A program made the position numbers and the translations under genes. Positions 51,875-59,833 of a stretch of 64,000 bases of DNA are shown here, in pieces. The stretch lies in assembly GCF_004193175.1 (NCBI RefSeq), contig NZ_SAUH01000001.1, positions 1,405,501 to 1,469,500 of the forward strand, in the 5' to 3' direction. Below the pieces are notes generated by a model. That model ran no database searches and had not been told where the DNA came from. It saw only the letters and a program-made list of their open reading frames with translations. The first letter of the stretch is position 1, and every line of letters begins with the position of its first letter. The DNA comes from Streptomyces sp. RFCAC02 (GTDB taxonomy: Bacteria; Actinomycetota; Actinomycetes; Streptomycetales; Streptomycetaceae).

Positions 51875-52444
51875 ATGTCCCGCGCGTACACCGTCGAAAC
51901 CCTGCTCGACCTGCCGCTCAACCACCTGGGCGCCGCCGTCGAGGAGTGGGAGACGCAGCACCGGCGGCTGGAGGAACTCCTCGACACCGGCGAGACCATG
52001 GCCCGGTACGCCCGCGCCGGCACCTGGCGGGGGGAGAACGCCGGCGCGAGCATCCCTGTCGTCGTCGACCGTGCCGCGCAGGTCGAGGCGGCCTGCACGG
52101 AGGCGGGCACGATGCGCGACCTCCTGCGGGACGCCCGTGAGCGGCTGAAGAGCTGCCAGGACGCGCTGGTGACGATCATCGAGGTGGAGGCTCCCGAACT
52201 GGGGGTCCATGTCGACGCTCGGGGTCGCGTCACCGGCCGCTACGACGAGCAGAGCGAGGTGTACGAACGCCAGCAGGCGGCCGTACGGGAGATCGGTGAC
52301 CGCATCCGTGACGTCCTGACCCGTGCCGCCGAGGAGGACGCGCTGATCGCGCAGGCGCTGCGGGATGCCATGGGCACCGAGGAGGATCGTTTCAGCGGCG
52401 TCGCGTACGCACGGGGTTCGCACGCGGGCAGCACGCGCTCATGA
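51875..52444 (+). CDS. LXG/DUF6571 N-terminal-like protein, lacking the long C-terminus
   Basis: 189 residues from ATG 51875 (AAGGAG upstream). MSRAYTVETLLDLPLNHLGAAVEEWETQHRRLEELLD, WRGENAGASIPVV, RDARERLKSCQDALVTIIEVEA strongly recall the N-terminal helical region of DUF6571-type ESX substrates in Streptomyces, where the protein continues for several hundred residues. Here it stops at TRS with ATGA (52441-52444) overlap into a separate frame that resembles the C-terminal end. An ancestral protein has probably lost its middle. Confidence 0.65.
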   Translation: MSRAYTVETLLDLPLNHLGAAVEEWETQHRRLEELLDTGETMARYARAGTWRGENAGASIPVVVDRAAQVEAACTEAGTMRDLLRDARERLKSCQDALVTIIEVEAPELGVHVDARGRVTGRYDEQSEVYERQQAAVREIGDRIRDVLTRAAEEDALIAQALRDAMGTEEDRFSGVAYARGSHAGSTRS

Positions 52445-52917
52445 CGGGCGCCGAGGTGCGGGGACTCCTCGACCATGCCCGGGTCGACCAGATCCGGTCC
52501 GACTACGGCTCCGGTGCGGCGGCCAAGGAGGCGGAGAAGGACGCGCTGGCCTGGGGGGCCGCCGGGGCGCGCTCGGTCGTGGGCGTCGGGGTCGCGACCA
52601 CCAATGTGGTGCTGGTGGCGAGCACCGGGGCGACGGTCGCGGTACCCATCGTGACGGGTGCCGGCGAGAAATTCCTCGGGGAGTTCGTGGTGCAGCAGGT
52701 GTTCGGCGGCAACACCGAGTTGGAGAACCAGGCGCTGACCGCCGTCGCAACAGGAAACCTCTATCAGGACAGCCGTACCCAACTCGGAAACGTGGCGGCC
52801 GAGTATGAGGAATGGGCACTGGAGCACGGGTACACCGCTGAGCAGACGGTGCAGTTGACCAACAACACCAAGGACGCATATGGCTTCGGCGAGGATCAGG
52901 AAACGCGCGTCGGCTGA
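52441..52917 (+). CDS. Putative C-terminal part of an LXG/DUF6571-like protein
   Basis: 158 residues from ATG 52441, coupled to the preceding gene by a 4-nt overlap. A central Gly/Ala/Val-rich hydrophobic region (about 38-80, AGARSVVGVGVATTNVVLVASTGATVAVPIVTG) is flanked by helices, as at the C-terminus of DUF6571-type proteins. Glycine-rich hydrophobic segments of this type may insert into membranes. Its 3' end overlaps the lipoprotein gene by 38 nt. Whether it is functional alone is unclear. Confidence 0.6.
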   Translation: MTGAEVRGLLDHARVDQIRSDYGSGAAAKEAEKDALAWGAAGARSVVGVGVATTNVVLVASTGATVAVPIVTGAGEKFLGEFVVQQVFGGNTELENQALTAVATGNLYQDSRTQLGNVAAEYEEWALEHGYTAEQTVQLTNNTKDAYGFGEDQETRVG

Positions 52918-53551
52918 GCGGGGTGCGCACGGTGTTTCCCGGGCCGCGGGGCTCGTCCTGACGGCGGTGCTGCTGACGGGGTGCGCGTCGGGCGAGGGGC
53001 TGATGTCCGGCTCCGTCATCGGCGGAGTGTGGCGGCCTGTCGCCGAGGTCTGCGACGGCACGCTGGACGAGCCGGCGTACGAGGCGCTGGAGCAGTTATC
53101 CGGTCTGCCCGTCGCCATCGACGAGGGGGGCGGACCGGCCGACGAGGACGGCAGTGCGCCCGCCCCGGACCTGGAGGCGTTCGCCGGACAGCTCCGTGAC
53201 GCCCCGGACGGGCCACACATGTTCTGCACTCTCACGGACACGACCGACATGACCGTGGACAGCTACGCAGAGATGACGTTCACCTGGTACGACGTGCCTA
53301 CCGGCGAACAGGGCACCGGCCCGGCCGCTTACGTGACCGCCGAGTCCGGCGACATCTTCTTCCTCTGCCCGGGCGGCCCGGAGGAGACGCTGCGCGCCAA
53401 TTTCCTCATGCTGTCCCGGCCGGCGGGCGGGGACGCCGACGCGAGCCTGACCGTCACGAACTCGGTGGCACGGGCCGTCGCGGAGGAGCTGGGCTGCCTC
53501 GAAGCGTCCGGTCTCACCACCGCACCGCCGGAGCCCACGAGTACCGAATGA
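52880..53551 (+). CDS. Putative lipoprotein (contains a TTA codon)
   Basis: 223 residues from ATG 52880. Basic N-terminus, hydrophobic helix and lipobox LTGC (Cys about residue 35), followed by a ~185-residue domain with several Cys (EVCDGT, MFCTLT, FFLCPGG, LGCLEA). Similar lipoproteins follow LXG-type genes in Streptomyces, perhaps as partner or immunity factor. In-frame TTA at 53096-53098 makes translation dependent on the bldA tRNA, so expression is probably late in development. Confidence 0.75.
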   Translation: MASARIRKRASAERGAHGVSRAAGLVLTAVLLTGCASGEGLMSGSVIGGVWRPVAEVCDGTLDEPAYEALEQLSGLPVAIDEGGGPADEDGSAPAPDLEAFAGQLRDAPDGPHMFCTLTDTTDMTVDSYAEMTFTWYDVPTGEQGTGPAAYVTAESGDIFFLCPGGPEETLRANFLMLSRPAGGDADASLTVTNSVARAVAEELGCLEASGLTTAPPEPTSTE

Positions 53552-53627
53552 GCAGGCGGCCGGGCCGGTCACACCGTGGCGGGCGAGTTCTTGCCGGATG
53601 GGCAGGCGGCCGGGGACGAAGCGTTTC

Positions 53628-53654
53628 ACGGGGCGCCGAGACGCGGCGCCCCGT
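53628..53654. terminator. 10-bp perfect hairpin between convergent genes
   Basis: ACGGGGCGCC (53628-53637), 7-nt loop, GGCGCCCCGT (53645-53654), between the lipoprotein stop at 53551 and the ankyrin gene stop at 53673. Confidence 0.75.
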
Positions 53655-53672
53655 ACCCCACGGTGGCCTTCC

Positions 53673-54836
53673 TCACCGTTGCTGCCGACCGGCCTTCGCC
53701 TGCGCTCGGTGGTACAGCGTCCGTTTCGCGTTCTTCAGCAGGTCGGCTGCTTCGGTGCGACCGAGTTCATCGGCGAGGGTCATGGGCGTGTAATCGCGCG
53801 CCGAGTACCTCACGTGGCTGGGGACCCCCCTCTGTCGCGCATGGGGGTCACCGCCGGCTTCCACGAGGAGCCGCACGGCTGCCAGCGCGTCCGGTCCGGT
53901 GAGGGTGACCGCGGCGTGGAGCGGTGTGCGGCCGTACTCGTCGGCCGCGTTGGGGTCGGCGCCCGCGGCGAGGAGGGCTTCGATGACGTCGGGGGTGATG
54001 TCGGGGCCGGGGATGACGTGGAAGTTGCCGGCGACGGCCAGGTGCAGAGGCGTGACGCCGGCGCTCAGGTCTCCGAATCTGTCGCAGTGCCGTTGCGGGT
54101 GGCGATACGTCCAGGGAATCCTGCAGGTCTCGCGGAGCGCCGCACCCGGATCGGCGCCTGCCTCGGCCAGGGTCCGCACGACGGCGGCGGAGCGGCCGAT
54201 GACGGCCAGGTGCATGGGGGTGAGCCCGGAGTCGTTCAGTGGACCGAGCGCGGGTGTGGGTGTGCCGGCCAGAACCTCCCGGACAGCCGCGAGGTCTCCG
54301 ACCGCGCAGGCCCGTGGGAAGAGGTCCTCCGGGGACGGCGGGGGCACGGCCTTCAGGTCGGCCAGCAACCTCGACAGCGGCTCCGGTTCGAGGCACTCGT
54401 CCTCACCGTCGTCGTACCAGTCGTGGTCGATTTCGTAGACCGGCGGGTCGCCTGTTCCGGCCTCGTCGAGGTCCACCAGCCAGTAGAACTGGGTGTTGGT
54501 CATGCCGATGAGGAGCCATGCCCTCGCCGACGGCCCGTCCTCGTCGTCGAATTCGAGCATCATGGGGAACTGGATCGGTCCGCTGTCGTCCTCGTCGAGC
54601 AGGACGTGGGCCTGCGGCCAGCCGATCGACAGCAGGGCTTGGATCTCGGCCGGGAGCCGCCGTTCGCCGACCGGCGTCACGACGGTCCACCCCTCGCGCG
54701 GCGCGAAGTCGTCAGGCACCGCGCCGCGCAGGCGTTCCAGTTGGTACAGAACCTCGGGACGCAGCCCTCCGGCGGAACACCCCGCTGATGCAGCGGCGAC
54801 GGAGCGGTGGGATGTCATGTCGTTCAAGAACACCAT
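53673..54836 (-). CDS. SUKH-like/ankyrin repeat protein
   Basis: 387 residues from ATG 54836. Residues ~25-165 read as a SMI1/KNR4 (SUKH)-type immunity fold: LPAEIQALLSIGWPQAHVL, FPMMLEFDDEDG, AWLLIGMTNTQFYWLVDLDEAGTGDPPVYEIDHDWYDDGE. From about 180 there are ankyrin repeats: AVREVLAGT..., TPMHLAVIGRSAAVVRTLAEAGADP, TPLHLAVAGNF, LLAAGADPNAADEYGRTPLHAAV, LLVEAGGDPHA. SUKH domains are immunity proteins of polymorphic toxins; next to the ESX-like genes this suggests protection against a related toxin. It is convergent with them, so has its own promoter. Confidence 0.78.
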   Translation of the reverse strand: MVFLNDMTSHRSVAAASAGCSAGGLRPEVLYQLERLRGAVPDDFAPREGWTVVTPVGERRLPAEIQALLSIGWPQAHVLLDEDDSGPIQFPMMLEFDDEDGPSARAWLLIGMTNTQFYWLVDLDEAGTGDPPVYEIDHDWYDDGEDECLEPEPLSRLLADLKAVPPPSPEDLFPRACAVGDLAAVREVLAGTPTPALGPLNDSGLTPMHLAVIGRSAAVVRTLAEAGADPGAALRETCRIPWTYRHPQRHCDRFGDLSAGVTPLHLAVAGNFHVIPGPDITPDVIEALLAAGADPNAADEYGRTPLHAAVTLTGPDALAAVRLLVEAGGDPHARQRGVPSHVRYSARDYTPMTLADELGRTEAADLLKNAKRTLYHRAQAKAGRQQR

Positions 54837-55003
54837 CCTTCAGAGGCGGCCAGGCTTTCCGCGATCCCGGAACGGGACCTGAAGTCGGACGTGACTGAAC
54901 GAGACCCTTCTCGGCGACGGGCGCCACCGGGGCCCCTGGACGCGGGCGGCGGTCCACCGCCTCAGCGCCCCTTGTCCTTCCACCCGCCAGGGAATCCCGC
55001 AGC

Positions 55004-55330
55004 TTACCGATCTGCTTCCTGTAACTCTCCACCACCTCCCGTCCTTTCGCGGGCAGCTCGTCCCAAGTGCGCGGCCAGTCGGCCGGAGTAGCCCTTGCTG
55101 ATCTGCACGACTCCCCTCCACGCCGCCTCGGGTGTCGCTTCGTACAGGACGGGCGCGACCACGTACCAGGTACCCGGCGCGGCCTCGTCCGGCGCCGCTC
55201 CCCTCGCCACCCTGCTGTAGCCACGCGCCGAGGCCACAGCCACCAACCGCGCGAACTCGACAGCCGAGGCACGCCGCACCCCACGCGGAACCGGCCACCC
55301 GAACGGCGACACCACCCGTCGTCGGAACAC
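55004..55330 (-). CDS. Small hypothetical protein with TTA codon
   Basis: 108 residues from GTG 55330 (GGGAG 6 nt upstream) to TAA. FRRRVVSPFGWPVPRG, VVAVASARGYSRVARGAAPD-like segment and TWYVVAPVLYEATPEAAWRGVVQIS read as a compact alpha/beta protein. I recall similar Streptomyces hypotheticals with APVLYEATPE-W but cannot name them. A TTA codon occurs in-frame at 55022-55024, so it too would need bldA. Lies between the ankyrin and pirin genes on the minus strand. Confidence 0.5.
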   Translation of the reverse strand: MFRRRVVSPFGWPVPRGVRRASAVEFARLVAVASARGYSRVARGAAPDEAAPGTWYVVAPVLYEATPEAAWRGVVQISKGYSGRLAAHLGRAARERTGGGGELQEADR

Positions 55331-55371
55331 CACTTGCTCCCGTCTCACCACCGCACCGCCGGAGTCCACGG

Positions 55372-56055
55372 TCAGCGGGTGAGTGCGGCGCCGAATCGCC
55401 AGATCAGTAGTTCTGTCGGTTCCTCGGCTCGCAGGGGTGGGGTTCCCGCTGCTGTGAGGCGTGCCGAGTCGCCGGGGGTGAGGCGGGTCGCTGTCGTGAC
55501 GTCCGGGTGCAGTGTCACTGCGCCCCGCACCACGTGCACGTATGCGCGGTGTGCGTCGGGGACGGTCGTCCGCGTGCCCGTGTCGAGGTGGTGCACGTAC
55601 AGCGCCGCGTCCGTGCGCGGCAGGGCGTACGGAGTGCCGTCCGCGAGACCGCGCACCACCTCGTACTCCGGGGCGCCGCCCGGCTCGTCCGGCACCAGCC
55701 ACATCTGCAGGAACCGCAGCGGCTCCGTGCCCCGGTTGTGCTCGCCGTGGAGGGTGCCCGAGCCGGGGGTGAGGCGCTGCACGTCGCCGGGTCGTACGGC
55801 GGTGGTCCTGCCGTCGGTGTCCTCGTGGGTCAGCTCCCCCTCGATCACCCACGTCACGATCTCCAGGTCGCGGTGCCGGTGCGGCGGGAACCCGGCGCCC
55901 GGTGCCAGACGTTCCTCGTTGCAGGCGGTCAGGGGGCCGAACCGCAGGTTGTCGGGGTCGTAGAAGCCGGCGAAGGAGAAGGCGTGGCGTGTGTCGATCC
56001 CGGCGTGCGGCTCGCCGCCGCGGTGGCGCTCGCCCGCGCGCTTCACTTCGAGCAT
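55372..56055 (-). CDS. Pirin family protein
   Basis: 227 residues from ATG 56055. Pirin signature: HAFSFAGFYDPDNLRFGPLTACNEERLAPGAGFPPHRHRDLEIVTWVIEGELTHED, containing metal ligands His in PHRHRD and Glu, and HGEHN. Quercetin 2,3-dioxygenase activity is known for some pirins. Homologues occur near fasR in Streptomyces. Divergent from fasR with 93 bp between. A redox or regulatory role cannot be excluded. Confidence 0.93.
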   Translation of the reverse strand: MLEVKRAGERHRGGEPHAGIDTRHAFSFAGFYDPDNLRFGPLTACNEERLAPGAGFPPHRHRDLEIVTWVIEGELTHEDTDGRTTAVRPGDVQRLTPGSGTLHGEHNRGTEPLRFLQMWLVPDEPGGAPEYEVVRGLADGTPYALPRTDAALYVHHLDTGTRTTVPDAHRAYVHVVRGAVTLHPDVTTATRLTPGDSARLTAAGTPPLRAEEPTELLIWRFGAALTR

Positions 56056-56148
56056 GCCCCCCACCGTAGCCGCAGGGCGCCGGGCGGTCGCCCCGGCCCG
56101 GCACCCCCGCCGGGTATGGCCGAGGGAGAAATGAGGCAGGCTGGTCCC

Positions 56149-57327
56149 GTGTCCGATGCCGATGAGAAGGAAGCGCACGCCGCGACCGTGCGCCGTCTTG
56201 AACAGTCCTCCGGCAAGCTGTCGGCCGCCGCGATCGCGCGGATGGACGAGCAGTTGCCGTGGTACCGCGCCATGCCGCCGGAGAACCGTTCGTGGATCGG
56301 GCTGGTGGCGCAGGCCGGTATCGCGGCGTTCACCGAGTGGTTCCGGCACCCCGAGACGCCGCAGGCGATCAGCACCGACGTCTTCGGCACGGCGCCGCGC
56401 GAGCTGACCCGCGCCATCACGCTGCGGCAGACCGTCGAGATGGTGCGCACCACGATCGAGGTCGTCGAGTCCGCCGTGGACGAGCTGGCGCCGCCCGGCG
56501 GCGAGGCGTCGCTGCGCAGCGCGCTCCTGGTGTACGCGCGGGAGATCGCGTTCGCCACCGCCCAGGTGTACGCGCAGGCCGCCGAGGCCCGCGGCGCCTG
56601 GGACGCGCGCCTCGAGTCCCTCGTCGTGAACGCGGTGGTGTCCGGGGAGGCCGACGAGAGCGACCTGTCGCGGGCGGCCGCCCTCGGCTGGCGCACGCCC
56701 GAGCACGTCACCGTCGTCCTCGGGAACGCGCCGAACGGCGACAGCGAGCTGACCGTCGAGGCGATCCGCCGCGCCGCCAGGTACGCGAAGCTCCAGGTCC
56801 TCACCGGTGTCCTCGGCAAGCGCCTGGTCGTCATCGTGGGCGGCAGCGACGACCCGGTGCAGACGGCGAAGGCGCTCATCGGGCCGTTCGCGGCGGGGCC
56901 GGTCGTCGCGGGGCCGGTCGTCGGCGACCTGCTGGCGGCGACCCGGTCGGCGCAGGCCGCCGCGGCCGGGCTGCGGGCGTGCGCCGCGTGGCCGGACGCG
57001 CCGCGGCCCGTCCTCGCGGACGACCTGCTGCCGGAGCGCGCCATGGCGGGCGACCCGGCGGCGCGGACCCTTCTGGTGGAGGAGATCTACAGACCGCTCC
57101 AGGAGGCGGGCTCCGCGCTGCTGGAGACGCTGAGTGTCTATCTGGAGCAGGCGAGCAGTCTCGAGGGGGCCGCGCGGATGCTGTTCGTGCACCCCAACAC
57201 CGTCCGGTACCGCCTCCGGCGTGTGACTGACGTCACCGGGTGGCCGCCGTCGGACGTGCGGTCGGCGTTCACTCTCCGCGTCGCCCTGATGCTGGGGCGG
57301 CTCGCCGACGCGGACGGTCGTCCGTAA
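56149..57327 (+). CDS. fasR: FasR, PucR/CdaR-type activator of fatty acid biosynthesis
   Basis: 392 residues from GTG 56149. N-terminal helical domain, GGDEF-like middle region (LTGVLGKRLVVIVGG), and C-terminal PucR helix-turn-helix VYLEQASSLEGAARMLFVHPNTVRYRLRRVTDVTG. Position directly upstream of fabD is that of Streptomyces FasR, which activates the fabDHPF operon and controls growth and antibiotic precursor supply. TAGG-like element only 6-7 nt before GTG hints at leaderless start; earlier ATG 56116 is less likely. Confidence 0.92.
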   Translation: MSDADEKEAHAATVRRLEQSSGKLSAAAIARMDEQLPWYRAMPPENRSWIGLVAQAGIAAFTEWFRHPETPQAISTDVFGTAPRELTRAITLRQTVEMVRTTIEVVESAVDELAPPGGEASLRSALLVYAREIAFATAQVYAQAAEARGAWDARLESLVVNAVVSGEADESDLSRAAALGWRTPEHVTVVLGNAPNGDSELTVEAIRRAARYAKLQVLTGVLGKRLVVIVGGSDDPVQTAKALIGPFAAGPVVAGPVVGDLLAATRSAQAAAAGLRACAAWPDAPRPVLADDLLPERAMAGDPAARTLLVEEIYRPLQEAGSALLETLSVYLEQASSLEGAARMLFVHPNTVRYRLRRVTDVTGWPPSDVRSAFTLRVALMLGRLADADGRP

Positions 57328-57329
57328 CG

Positions 57330-57348
57330 TTTGTTCGAGCCCTACAAA
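57330..57348. promoter_or_regulatory. TTTGT-N9-ACAAA inverted repeat before fabD
   Basis: TTTGT (57330-57334) and ACAAA (57344-57348) form the only A/T-rich inverted repeat in the 88-bp fasR-fabD gap. It may be the FasR-binding site of the fab promoter; this is inferred from location. Confidence 0.45.
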
Positions 57349-57415
57349 TCCTCCGACTGTTCTTCGTTCTCGTCACCACGGGCGGCGCACCCCGTGGCCG
57401 GGAGAGAGTGAGAGC

Positions 57416-58363
57416 GTGCTCGTACTCGTCGCTCCCGGCCAGGGCTCCCAGACGCCCGGCTTCCTGAATCCGTGGCTCGAACTCCCCGGTACCGCCGACC
57501 GGCTGCGCGCCTGGTCGGACATCGCGGGCATCGACCTCGTCCACCTCGGCACGAAGGCCGATGAGGACACCATCCGTGACACCGCCGTGGCGCAGCCGCT
57601 GCTGGTGGCCGGCGCGCTGCTGTCGGCCGCCGCGCTGTTCGACGGCGCGGACGCGACGGCGGGTGCCGCGCGGCTCGGCGCGGTCGCGGGGCACAGCGTC
57701 GGCGAACTGCCGGCCGCGGCGATCGCCGGCGTGCTGAGCGAGGCCGACACGATGGCCCTGGTGCGCAGCCGCTCCACGGCGATGGCCGAGGCCGCCGCCG
57801 TGACGCGGACAGGCATGTCCGCCGTCCTCGGCGGTGACCCGGAGCTGGTCGCCGAGCGCCTGGAGAAGTGCGGCCTGACCGCGGCCAACAACAACGGCGG
57901 GGGCCAGATCGTCGCCGCCGGCACGCTGGAGCAGCTCGCGGAGCTGGCCACCGACAAGCCGGAGCGGTCCCGCGTCATCCCGCTGAAGGTGGCCGGGGCG
58001 TTCCACACGCACCACATGGCGCCGGCCGTGGCCGCCATGGAGGCGGCCGCGAAGGCCGTCACCATCGCCGACCCGGCCGTCCGGTACGTGTCGAACGCCG
58101 ACGGCGAGGTCGTCGGCGACGGCCGGGAGATCGTGCGCCGCCTGGTGACGCAGGTGTCGAACCCCGTGCGCTGGGACCTGTGCATGGAGACGTTCCGCCG
58201 GCTCGGTGCCACCGCGCTGATCGAGCTGTGCCCGGGCGGCACGCTCGCCGGGCTGGCCAAGCGGAACCTCAGGGGTGTCGCGCAGCTCGCCGTGAAGTCC
58301 CCGGACGACATCGCCGCGGCCCGTGAGCTGATCGCGGAGCACGCCGCGTCCCCCGCCGAATAG
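57416..58363 (+). CDS. fabD: Malonyl-CoA:ACP transacylase
   Basis: 315 residues from GTG 57416. Transfers malonyl from CoA to ACP. Ser94 in GHSVGE is the acyl nucleophile, GQGSQ near the N-terminus and GAFHTHHM give the oxyanion and catalytic His, with HTHHM as in actinobacterial FabD. First gene of the fabDHPF operon; 11 bp to fabH. It also supplies malonyl-ACP to polyketide pathways in Streptomyces. Confidence 0.97.
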   Translation: MLVLVAPGQGSQTPGFLNPWLELPGTADRLRAWSDIAGIDLVHLGTKADEDTIRDTAVAQPLLVAGALLSAAALFDGADATAGAARLGAVAGHSVGELPAAAIAGVLSEADTMALVRSRSTAMAEAAAVTRTGMSAVLGGDPELVAERLEKCGLTAANNNGGGQIVAAGTLEQLAELATDKPERSRVIPLKVAGAFHTHHMAPAVAAMEAAAKAVTIADPAVRYVSNADGEVVGDGREIVRRLVTQVSNPVRWDLCMETFRRLGATALIELCPGGTLAGLAKRNLRGVAQLAVKSPDDIAAARELIAEHAASPAE

Positions 58364-58374
58364 GAGCCTGACGG

Positions 58375-59409
58375 ATGACCGCCAAACTGAGGCCGAGCCG
58401 GGGCGCGCCGTACGCGCGGATCCTCGGCGTGGGCGGGTACCGCCCCGTCCGTGTGGTGCCGAACGAGGAGATCCTGAAGCACATCGACTCGTCCGACGAG
58501 TGGATCCGTTCCCGGTCGGGCATCGTGACCCGGCACTGGGCGGGCGAGGGCGAGACCGTCGTGGAGATGGCGGTGGCGGCGTCGGGCAAGGCGATCGCGG
58601 CGGCCGGCATCGCGGCGGAGCAGATCGACGCGGTCGTCGTGTCGACCGTGTCGCACTTCATGCAGACCCCGTCGGCGGCGACGGAGATCGCGCACCGGAT
58701 CGGTGCCGGGAAGCCGGCGGCGTTCGACATCTCGGCCGCGTGCGCGGGCTTCGGCTACGGCCTGACGGTCGGCAAGGGCCTGATCACCGACGGCACCGCG
58801 GGGCACGTCCTCGTGATCGGTGTCGAGCGGCTCTCGGACCTGACCGACCCGGAGGACCGGTCCACGGCGTTCCTGTTCGGCGACGGCGCGGGCGCGGTGG
58901 TGCTCGGCCCGTCGGACGAGCCGTCGATGGGTCCCTCGGTGTGGGGCTCGGAGGGCGACAAGGCGAACGTCATCGAGCAGACCGTGCCGTGGGACCGGTT
59001 CCGGATCGGGGACCTGTCCGATCTGCCGGTGGACTCGGCGGGGCAGGTGAAGTTCCCGGCGCTGCGGCAGGAGGGCCAGACGGTCTTCCGGTGGGCGGTG
59101 TTCGAGATGGCGAAGGTGGCCCAGCAGGCCCTGGACGCCGCCGGGATCACCGCCGATGATCTGGATGTCTTCATCCCGCACCAGGCCAACATGCGGATCA
59201 TCGACTCGATGGTGAAGACCCTCAAGCTGCCGGAGCATGTGGCGGTCGCCCGCGACATCGAGACCACCGGCAACACGTCGGCCGCCTCCATTCCGCTCGC
59301 CATGGAGCGGATGCTGGCGACCGGCCAGGCGAAGAGCGGTGACACCGCGCTCGTCATCGGCTTCGGGGCGGGTCTGGTGTACGCCGCCACGGTCGTTACC
59401 CTCCCCTAA
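58375..59409 (+). CDS. fabH: 3-oxoacyl-ACP synthase III
   Basis: 344 residues; ATG 58375 has TAGGAG upstream. Initiates fatty acid synthesis by condensing acyl-CoA (branched starters in Streptomyces) with malonyl-ACP. Catalytic Cys in DISAACAGFGYG, His in FIPHQANMRI and Asn in ETTGNTSAASIP are all present. Between fabD and acpP. Confidence 0.97.
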   Translation: MTAKLRPSRGAPYARILGVGGYRPVRVVPNEEILKHIDSSDEWIRSRSGIVTRHWAGEGETVVEMAVAASGKAIAAAGIAAEQIDAVVVSTVSHFMQTPSAATEIAHRIGAGKPAAFDISAACAGFGYGLTVGKGLITDGTAGHVLVIGVERLSDLTDPEDRSTAFLFGDGAGAVVLGPSDEPSMGPSVWGSEGDKANVIEQTVPWDRFRIGDLSDLPVDSAGQVKFPALRQEGQTVFRWAVFEMAKVAQQALDAAGITADDLDVFIPHQANMRIIDSMVKTLKLPEHVAVARDIETTGNTSAASIPLAMERMLATGQAKSGDTALVIGFGAGLVYAATVVTLP

Positions 59410-59476
59410 GCAGATCCGCTTCCCGCGGATCGTCATCAACGCGGTATCCACCGCACCACAACGAAGGAGCGCCGCA

Positions 59477-59725
59477 ATGGCTGCCACCAGGGAAGAGATC
59501 CTCGCGGGCCTCGCCGACATCGTGAACGAGATCGCCGGCATCCCGGCCGAGGAGGTCGCGGAGGACAAGTCGTTCACGGACGACCTCGACGTCGACTCGC
59601 TGTCCATGGTCGAGGTGGTCGTCGCCGCTGAGGAGCGCTTCGGCGTCAAGATCCCGGACGACGACGTCAAGAACCTGAAGACGGTCGGCGACGCTGTCGG
59701 GTACATCGACGCCCACCAGTCCTGA
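59477..59725 (+). CDS. acpP: Acyl carrier protein
   Basis: 82 residues from ATG 59477 (GGAG 8 nt upstream). Acidic helical ACP with DVDSLS: Ser41 carries 4'-phosphopantetheine. EFGVKIPDDDVKNLKTVGDAV region is helix III/IV. Third gene of fabDHPF, carries growing acyl chains for FabH and FabF. Confidence 0.97.
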   Translation: MAATREEILAGLADIVNEIAGIPAEEVAEDKSFTDDLDVDSLSMVEVVVAAEERFGVKIPDDDVKNLKTVGDAVGYIDAHQS

Positions 59726-59833
59726 CGGACGGGTTCCGCCGGCGCGTCCGGCGGACCCGGTGCCACGACGCAAGCGCTGTCGCCGCCCCGCGGGGCGGCC
59801 CGGCGATCATCCCCGACTAGCGGAGAGTTACGG

